From assembly GCA_947253735.1 (NCBI GenBank), contig CAMYAU010000074.1, positions 1 to 7,659 of the forward strand: 7,659 nt of DNA, read 5' to 3'. This DNA comes from an uncultured Varibaculum sp. Its GTDB lineage: Bacteria > Actinomycetota > Actinomycetes > Actinomycetales > Actinomycetaceae. The notes beneath the pieces were generated by a model. That model was not told the origin of the DNA, did not search any database, and worked only from the letters and a program-made list of their open reading frames with translations. Below, piece after piece: positions 1 through 5,931 of the stretch. Position 1 is the stretch's first letter, and each line of letters begins with the position of its first letter. A program made the translations under genes and the position numbers.

Positions 1-420
1 CTGCCGCAGAGTTGGGGCAAGATTACCAGCCTGGGAGACAACGCTTTCCAGGGAAATAGACTACGTTCATTACCGGCTTCCTGGGGAGAAGTTGCAGAAC
101 TGGGAAGACAAACCTTTGATACCAATCAGTTGCTTGCACTACCAAAAACTTGGGGGAAAATTACCGAGATTCCATATTATTGTTTCTCTGATAATAAGCT
201 GCGTTCCCTTCCCGAGGATTGGGGGGAAGTAAAAGAGATTGGTGACAATGCTTTTTCACTTAACCGTATTTTAACCCAGATTCCGGACAACTGGGGAAAG
301 GTAGAGTTGCTTGGCGGCGCCGTTTTTGCCAATGCGGATAATCTGAAGAAGATTCCGGATTCCTGGGGCAAGGTTAGGAAAATTGGGGGAGGTGTTTTTG
401 CTGATACCAAGGTTCGCGCT
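1..420 (+). repeat. Six BspA-like leucine-rich repeats of 23-24 residues with invariant Trp-Gly
   Basis: Repeat units begin at bases 1, 70, 139, 208, 280 and 352. Each follows L/I-P-x-x-W-G-x-V/I-x-x-I/L, then Phe near position 15-17, and most end in an N-x-L-like turn. Examples are LPQSWGKITSLGDNAF and IPDSWGKVRKIGGGVF. The IG..AF core matches the LRR_5/BspA class. The units differ at the DNA level, so the array is old rather than freshly duplicated. The first unit starts at the window edge, so more repeats probably lie upstream. The sequence after the last unit (VFTVPEEELERTVKML) looks like the VP-containing cap that often closes BspA arrays. Confidence 0.85.
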
Positions 421-3400
421 CCAGTTTTCACAGTTCCTGAGGAAGAACTGGAAAGAACCGTAAAAATGCTGACAGCTGATCGTGACTTTCGAGACAATAT
501 ATTGTACGTCCCCGGCCCGCTGTATTTGCGGCCGGAATCGGGTAAGAATCCTGCGGGAGTAGCCTCCGTTCCCGGAAAGATCATTATTTTGGTGGACACG
601 CGGGTTAAAGCAGAATATGTCGATGAAAATGGTAATCCCCTCCATGAGCCCACCGACCAGGTAATCGATACTGCTAATGGGGCGCATGAGTACGATGTCG
701 TACCTCCCCTGATTGAGGGATATTCGCTGCCGGCGGTGCAGACCGTTCCCTTAGACGGGATAGATAAAAATCTTAAGTTCGTGTATAAGCCGATACCAGC
801 CGAACTCAAGAATAAAACCTATGCTTATTTGGGGCTAGTGGGGCGGTTAATGAATGAACCCAAGGATGGGGACGGTAATTACCCGGCTTCGGATACTTTG
901 CGGGAGCAAATTGGTAATAAGCTGCGCACTGACCTTACCTATGGGGGAGATGCGCAGGCGACTTTGCAGAACGGAACTATCCGGATAACTTTCGATTCCG
1001 AAAAGGTAGAGTTCGTGGAAGCAGGGATCTCGCCCGGTTCCTCCTTTACTTCCGCAAAGGTAGTCGCCCCCGGGGTCTTGGATGTGAAAGTTAAACCCAA
1101 GTTTGGTGGTGATACAGGAGTTACGATTCCGATTCACTGGCGTTTAAAGAAACGGGTGACGCCCGCGGATGGTTCTTTTCCGCTTAAAGCCACGTTGCTA
1201 GAAAAGGTCGGCGATGGTCTTTTCCCGGTGAAGCCGGCTGCTAGTTCTAAGACCGGTCCGGTTAATTTGGAAGGCTATTACCTGATGCCCCAGTTCGAAA
1301 AGACTGTGGGCTGTTACCGTTCAACCTGTCGCAACTACACGCAAGATGATAAGGGCAATGTGGCAGAAAGCGGGGAAAATGCGGTTACCTTTACCTTCGG
1401 AATTCCCGGGGGATTATTCCGGAACGTTAAGGGTATTACCATTACTGATCAGCTACCGGTCTATACCAAGGCGGACGGTAGCCAGGCGCGTGCCCAGTTC
1501 AATCCGAAAGAGAATGATCTGAAGTGGACGCAAAACGGTGATCAGATTATTTATCGTGACCCAGAGCGGACGATTTTTTCTGAGGATGCTTCTTTAGCGA
1601 GCGTGCGTTTGCATTTCCCGGGGGCGAAGCAAAAAACCCGAATAAATAATGATGCTAGTTATGTGCTTACTCCCCATGAAGCCGGCCCTAACGAGGCTCC
1701 GATTACCGGGCAGGCGACAACGGACTTTGTGTTTTATAAACCAGTAGAAACTAATCCCACAGGTACCGCCCTGGATAAAAAAGCGGACGGACCGTATTGG
1801 CGGTATGGGCAGGCAGTATTATTCGATACGGCGAACGGACGCCAGCAGGAAATCGACTGGACTATTAATACCCTCAACACCACCTCCACCTCCGGGGTAG
1901 TTAATGTTGAGGACAGGGAGCTGGATAGGCGCCTGTACTATACGGCGGTTACTCCCGATCCTTTCTTCGTGGGCGGGAAGTTAGAAATCCTTAGTCCCAC
2001 CGGGGCAAAAGATCAGTACAAAGTGCTTTATTCTATAGATATTTCCGCTGCGGGCAGGATAGAGCTGCCGGAGGAGCTTACCCAGAAGTACTCGAATATT
2101 TGGTTGCGCTGGACCAGTAGAGTCCAGGCGGAGCCCGGGCGTAAGACTGTTACCAGGATACATACTCGTTTGCGGGATAGCGCCCAGCAGCTATGCAAAA
2201 CCCAGAAGCAGGATAGTTGCGGGGGGCCGTTATCTAACCAGGCGCGTTCTGGGGAAAAGATCACGACTGCGCAAATCGAGGTGTATCCGGAAGGAAAGAC
2301 CATCAAGGCTCTCAAACGTAACACCTATGAAACCAAAACTGTAACCGGAAAGACTGGTGTCTATACGGTGGGAGCCCAGGTAGAAACCGATTATGGGGAA
2401 CCGCTGACTTCGTTCCAGTTAGTGGATGTGTTGCCGCCAGGTCTGGATTTGCAAAATGTTGCTATGACCCAGGCTTTTGCCTCGCTGCCGGGCGCGGGTT
2501 ACGAGATTGTTAGTAATTGGAATAACACCGGGCGGACTGCAGTGGTTTTCCGGGCGAATCAGGTGTCTGACCCGCGTGATGTTTATATGGTGGGGCAGTT
2601 AGAAACCTACGTTTCCAATCGGGTTGCAGACGGGGACATGGTTAATGATGCGTTTGCACGCGCAGACGGGAAGATTAGGGAGTACTTGAATCCAACAGAA
2701 AAGGATCCGGATCCTGTGGCCGGGCCAGGAATCTGGTCGAAAGCCGCTAATACCACTCAGGTATCGGCAGGTAGTGAAGTTTATGTTCGTAAGCTGATTC
2801 GACAAAGCAAGAAAAATGCTACCTGGGGGGGAAAGATCGAGACCGCAGCGGGAGTCCCGTTTGATTACCAGTTGCGGGTATCATACGGCAAACAGGCAGA
2901 AACTAACCCGATAATCTACGATTTGTTACCGGTGGCAGGTACTCCTGCCCGTGAAGGTTCTACTTTGAATAACCAGTATGACCCTACGCGAAATATCAGT
3001 ATTGAGATGGCGGACGGAAAGACCCCGTCAAAGTGGACAATCCAATATACCTGTGACCAGGGTTTAACTAAGGAGCAGCTACCCGGCGCTAACTGGCAGA
3101 ATGATGATGCTTGTGGGCAGGTTACAGCTCTGAAGTTTGCTAGTAATGCCCAGCAGGAAGCTCGCAGTGAAGTGCGGATTACGGTACCGATGATTGCCGG
3201 CCCTAAAGGGGCGGATCCGCGCTCACAAGAAAACTTTGGTAAACAGGGGATCAACGATTTCTTGTACTACTCGGGTACCCGTCCCTCCGAGCTGTACTCT
3301 AACTCGGTAATCAATACCCTGGTTCCTCCACCTTCCAATATCGTTTTGAAAAAGACTGGGTACAGTAGAAGCAGCTATACCCAGCAAGATGGCAAGATTG

Positions 3401-5931
3401 GCTATACTCTCACCGAAAAACCGCTGGCGGGGGCTAAGTTTGGTTTATTTAATAAAGAGGGCGTGCTACAGGCAACCACGCTTTCGGATCAGGATGGGAA
3501 TGTTGAGTTCCGGGAGGTTAACGCCCGGCCTGGTTGGGTAGTGCGCGAGCTGGAGGCTCCTACCGGATACATAGTTTCTGCTACCGGGTTTACGTTGCAA
3601 GCTGCGCATTTCAGCGATAAAAACTTCAATAAGCAGCGGAAAGTCTATGAGATTAAGTTAGGGACGGTTAAGAACTTTAGCCGTTGGGAGCCGATTGAGC
3701 CGCTTAAAGGAAAAGTCTCCTTCAAGAAAGTAGATGCAAACGGCAATCCCTTGGCGGGTATCGAGTTCACGGTCACTCCGCAACCGGTACGACAATTTAA
3801 GCGTGATGAACAGGGCAGACCTATTCTTGATCATTCAGGAGAATATGAGCTAGAAGAGACTCCTTCTGTTCCTAATTCGCCTGCGATTACGGTGCGTTCT
3901 AATGCTGAGGGCGAGGTTAGGTTCTTAAATCTTCCGGCGGGGAAGTGGCAGCTGACTGAGGGGAAGACGCCTGGTTTGGTGCAGCCGATTGATCCGATTG
4001 ATTTTACGATTACTCGTTGTTCTAAAAACGATTGTACTCCTACCCGCGGGACTGATTTGACTTTGAACGCAGCAGGAAAGCTGGTTAATGATAAGGGTCG
4101 GGTGGAACTGGTTAAGCTGGGCGTGCGCGGCATGACTGGCAAGAATAAGTCCTTTGGCGAGTGGCAGCGCGGTGATGGAGTAGTTACCGGGGGCGCGACC
4201 TTCAAACTGTATAAGGGGACCATAGGTGACCCTAATCCGAGGGTGGTTACTACTGCTAGTGATGGTCAGAAGAATGTTATTTTGGATGATCTGGAGTTAA
4301 ACCAGGTTTATACCTTGCAGGAGGTTAAGGCTCCTGATGGGTATATTTTGAACCAAGCTTTGATGCAGTTCCAGATTAATACTGCTGGTGAACTGCTAGA
4401 CACGTTGGGTCAAAAGCTGGCGGTGCAGGATTTGTTGGCGGTTCCTAATGAGCAGGAAAAGCAGAAGTCTTCGTTGTTGATTACCAAGGTCGATCCTGAG
4501 GCGGAGACCGGCAAACAGGCGATAGCGGGGACTGAGTTTACTTTGTACAAACAAAACCAGGATGGGTCTTCTTGGCCAGTAGGTCCGTGCAATCCTGCAC
4601 AGAAGGATGCGAATGACAAGTTTGAGTTTAGCGCGCCGTGCGTAACCGCTAAGACTGATCGGGCAGGCCAGATTGAGTTTGTGGGGCTTACCGGCGGCCT
4701 ATATAAGGTGCAAGAAACCAAGCCTAGCAGTGGTTATTATCTGACTAATGGGGTGGCTAAGACTTTCCCCGTTGATGATTACAATCAGCAGACGCTGACT
4801 TGGACAGTAGATAATAGTCGTTCCCGTTTGCAGGTGTTCAAGTTTGAGCCTTTGGTTAAAGGGGTTAGCGAGGACGCTGCCGATATGGTGGTGTCTGAGA
4901 ATAAAGACCGGGGAGCGGTTAAACGCCCTGCCCAAGTCGCTGGTTCCTTCGATGTGGTGATTCCGCTTTCTGGTGCGAAGTTCGCTTTGTTTGACTCAGA
5001 TGGAGTAAACAAGTTAGCGGATGATTTGAAAACCAATAGTGAGGGCATAGTTGAGGTACCCGCAAAGGTTAAGCTGGATGCGGATAAGACCTATATTTTG
5101 AAAGAAACGGCAGCGCCTGAGGGTTATATTGCTAAGTCGAATCCGATATCGGTGAAAATATCTGATTATGCCCTGCTTAAAGGGTTTACCGGTTTGGTGA
5201 CTATGGAGGTTCCTAATACTAAGAATACCGGTAGTGTCACGGTTTCTAAGCTGTCTAAGGAGACTGGTAAAGCTTTGGAAGGGGCAACGTTTACCTTGAC
5301 TGCTCCTGATGGTACTAAGAAGGAAATGACTACCAACAAGGTAGGGTTAGCGACCTTTACTGGTCTTACTTTCGGTGCCGAGTACACGTTGAAAGAAACT
5401 CAGGCACCTGACCGTTACCGAATGGATGCTGAGCCCATACCGGTGAAGGTTACCGGGGATAACCCGGTGGTGACGGTGGTGCGTTATAACGAGTTAGCGG
5501 AAGTAGAAATCGAGCTAAACAAGCAAGATGATCAGAGTAAGTCGATGGAGGGCGTGGTTTTTGAGCTTAGCCAAGAAGGTGCCACTACCGCTCCTGAAAC
5601 CTTGAAGACTGGTAAGGATGGGAAAGCTAAGTTCAAGGTGTTCCCGGGGCAAACCTACGTGTTAACAGAGATCAGCACCAATAAGGGGTTTGCCCTGCTG
5701 CCGCAGCCGGTGAAGTTTGAGGTAGCCGGGGATAAGAAAGTCACCGTTATTAGCGGCAAGGGTGATGTAAATACTGTTAGTGGCGGGGATAAGTCCCTGA
5801 CCGTTACTAACTATCCGGAGGGGAAACTTCCCTTGTCGGGGTATGCCGGTTCTTTAGAAGTGTTGCTTCTAGGGTGTCTGGTTTTGGGGATTGCTATGTT
5901 ATTCACTCTGTTTGAAAGGAAGAGAAAGTGA
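1..5931 (+). CDS. Giant LPxTG-type surface adhesin, probable pilus tip protein (5' end missing)
   Basis: The frame is open from base 1, so the TTG at 130 is not the start; the true start and signal peptide lie upstream. Visible codons 1-1976 run as follows. Codons 1-140 are six BspA-like leucine-rich repeats. Codons 141-190 are a cap and linker. Codons 193-263 are a MucBP-like domain (YVDENGNPL, closing FVYKP). Codons 270-428 are a beta-rich adhesin-like region. Codons 429-1111 are four D2/DUF11-like domains, and 1112-1941 are seven CNA-B/SpaA domains. LPLSG (1943-1947), a hydrophobic helix (about 1951-1971) and the tail ERKRK follow. This is a sortase substrate exposed on the wall or pilus. 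Its position directly upstream of the major pilin matches the FimQ-FimP and FimB-FimA gene order, so a tip role is inferred. LRR plus MucBP suggests binding to host matrix or mucin; the ligand is unknown. It could instead be a stand-alone wall adhesin. Confidence 0.9.
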   Translation: MPQSWGKITSLGDNAFQGNRLRSLPASWGEVAELGRQTFDTNQLLALPKTWGKITEIPYYCFSDNKLRSLPEDWGEVKEIGDNAFSLNRILTQIPDNWGKVELLGGAVFANADNLKKIPDSWGKVRKIGGGVFADTKVRAPVFTVPEEELERTVKMLTADRDFRDNILYVPGPLYLRPESGKNPAGVASVPGKIIILVDTRVKAEYVDENGNPLHEPTDQVIDTANGAHEYDVVPPLIEGYSLPAVQTVPLDGIDKNLKFVYKPIPAELKNKTYAYLGLVGRLMNEPKDGDGNYPASDTLREQIGNKLRTDLTYGGDAQATLQNGTIRITFDSEKVEFVEAGISPGSSFTSAKVVAPGVLDVKVKPKFGGDTGVTIPIHWRLKKRVTPADGSFPLKATLLEKVGDGLFPVKPAASSKTGPVNLEGYYLMPQFEKTVGCYRSTCRNYTQDDKGNVAESGENAVTFTFGIPGGLFRNVKGITITDQLPVYTKADGSQARAQFNPKENDLKWTQNGDQIIYRDPERTIFSEDASLASVRLHFPGAKQKTRINNDASYVLTPHEAGPNEAPITGQATTDFVFYKPVETNPTGTALDKKADGPYWRYGQAVLFDTANGRQQEIDWTINTLNTTSTSGVVNVEDRELDRRLYYTAVTPDPFFVGGKLEILSPTGAKDQYKVLYSIDISAAGRIELPEELTQKYSNIWLRWTSRVQAEPGRKTVTRIHTRLRDSAQQLCKTQKQDSCGGPLSNQARSGEKITTAQIEVYPEGKTIKALKRNTYETKTVTGKTGVYTVGAQVETDYGEPLTSFQLVDVLPPGLDLQNVAMTQAFASLPGAGYEIVSNWNNTGRTAVVFRANQVSDPRDVYMVGQLETYVSNRVADGDMVNDAFARADGKIREYLNPTEKDPDPVAGPGIWSKAANTTQVSAGSEVYVRKLIRQSKKNATWGGKIETAAGVPFDYQLRVSYGKQAETNPIIYDLLPVAGTPAREGSTLNNQYDPTRNISIEMADGKTPSKWTIQYTCDQGLTKEQLPGANWQNDDACGQVTALKFASNAQQEARSEVRITVPMIAGPKGADPRSQENFGKQGINDFLYYSGTRPSELYSNSVINTLVPPPSNIVLKKTGYSRSSYTQQDGKIGYTLTEKPLAGAKFGLFNKEGVLQATTLSDQDGNVEFREVNARPGWVVRELEAPTGYIVSATGFTLQAAHFSDKNFNKQRKVYEIKLGTVKNFSRWEPIEPLKGKVSFKKVDANGNPLAGIEFTVTPQPVRQFKRDEQGRPILDHSGEYELEETPSVPNSPAITVRSNAEGEVRFLNLPAGKWQLTEGKTPGLVQPIDPIDFTITRCSKNDCTPTRGTDLTLNAAGKLVNDKGRVELVKLGVRGMTGKNKSFGEWQRGDGVVTGGATFKLYKGTIGDPNPRVVTTASDGQKNVILDDLELNQVYTLQEVKAPDGYILNQALMQFQINTAGELLDTLGQKLAVQDLLAVPNEQEKQKSSLLITKVDPEAETGKQAIAGTEFTLYKQNQDGSSWPVGPCNPAQKDANDKFEFSAPCVTAKTDRAGQIEFVGLTGGLYKVQETKPSSGYYLTNGVAKTFPVDDYNQQTLTWTVDNSRSRLQVFKFEPLVKGVSEDAADMVVSENKDRGAVKRPAQVAGSFDVVIPLSGAKFALFDSDGVNKLADDLKTNSEGIVEVPAKVKLDADKTYILKETAAPEGYIAKSNPISVKISDYALLKGFTGLVTMEVPNTKNTGSVTVSKLSKETGKALEGATFTLTAPDGTKKEMTTNKVGLATFTGLTFGAEYTLKETQAPDRYRMDAEPIPVKVTGDNPVVTVVRYNELAEVEIELNKQDDQSKSMEGVVFELSQEGATTAPETLKTGKDGKAKFKVFPGQTYVLTEISTNKGFALLPQPVKFEVAGDKKVTVISGKGDVNTVSGGDKSLTVTNYPEGKLPLSGYAGSLEVLLLGCLVLGIAMLFTLFERKRK
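577..789 (+). other. MucBP-like domain within the adhesin
   Basis: Codons 193-263 read as one MucBP-type unit: a Val-rich strand, YVDENGNPL, QVIDTANGAHEYDV, EGYSLP and a closing strand LKFVYKP. The spacing of YxDExGxxL, GxxY, GY and FVYKP agrees with the mucin-binding-protein repeat family known from lactobacilli and other surface proteins. Only one copy is visible. Real mucin binding cannot be read from sequence. Confidence 0.75.
1285..3333 (+). repeat. Four divergent D2/DUF11-like beta-sandwich domains in the adhesin
   Basis: Four stretches share a weak plan: a Lys near the start, a strand of F-x-Y/F-x type, an acidic D-x-L/V-P turn, and in several an Asn near the end. The Lys strands are QFEKTVG (codons 431-437), ALDKKADG (590-597), KTIKALKRN (766-774) and VYVRKLIRQ (927-935). 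The turns are TDQLP (482-486), VEDREL (636-641), VDVLPPG (808-814) and YDLLPVAG (973-980). Candidate Asn residues are in LSNQA (744-748), MVNDAF (880-885) and YSNSVINTL (1099-1107). This is the layout of the pilin D2 fold with Lys-Asn isopeptide bonds. The boundaries are approximate and the repeat call rests on pattern, not on alignment. Confidence 0.55.
3334..5823 (+). repeat. Seven tandem CNA-B/SpaA-type domains forming the adhesin stalk
   Basis: Approximate domain bounds are 3334-3711, 3712-4098, 4099-4467, 4468-4824, 4825-5229, 5230-5499 and 5500-5823. The candidate isopeptide Lys residues are codons 1117/1118, 1242/1243, 1372, 1496, 1614, 1750 and 1841. The E-box Glu residues are 1183, 1320, 1441, 1572, 1702, 1799 and 1890. 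E boxes range from canonical (YILKETAAPEGY, YTLKETQAPDRY) to degenerate (WQLTEGKTPGLV, YVLTEISTNKGF), yet the Glu is always kept. Most also show the P/A-L-x-G-A/I-x-F-x-L strand. Such domains normally form Lys-Asn/Asp bonds catalysed by this Glu and act as rigid, protease-resistant stalks. The acceptor Asn residues were not assigned one by one. Confidence 0.85.
5824..5928 (+). other. Cell-wall sorting signal of the adhesin (LPLSG)
   Basis: LPLSG is encoded at 5827-5841, followed by GSLEVLLLGCLVLGIAMLF and the charged tail ERKRK. Sortase would cut between Ser and Gly. Ser replaces the usual Thr at position four, whereas the neighbouring pilin has LPLTG. The hydrophobic stretch contains one Cys. 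Confidence 0.9.
5915..5931 (+). promoter_or_regulatory. Shine-Dalgarno inside the upstream gene plus a GTGA stop/start overlap
   Basis: AAAGGA at 5915-5920 stands 7 bases before the GTG at 5928, and the adhesin's TGA (5929-5931) overlaps that start codon. The purine-rich site lies in the codons for the adhesin's final Glu-Arg-Lys-Arg-Lys tail, so one stretch encodes both the membrane-stop charges and the ribosome site. The overlap implies a shared mRNA and probably translational coupling. The extra output needed for a shaft subunit must then come from re-initiation and codon choice, or from a promoter inside the adhesin gene that I could not identify. Confidence 0.85.

Noticed and set aside
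130..132. TTG at 130 as the start of the adhesin
   Set aside because: The same frame is open and repeats the LRR pattern from base 1, and no signal peptide follows the TTG. The gene is truncated by the window edge.
856..1254. Von Willebrand A-type adhesion domain, common in tip pilins
   Set aside because: I found no DxSxS MIDAS motif or matching fold pattern anywhere in the adhesin.
1312..1329. Closely spaced Cys pair C-x4-C as a metal or redox site
   Set aside because: Spacing and context (GCYRSTCRN) do not match thioredoxin CxxC or zinc-finger patterns, and the protein is extracellular. A structural disulfide is simpler.
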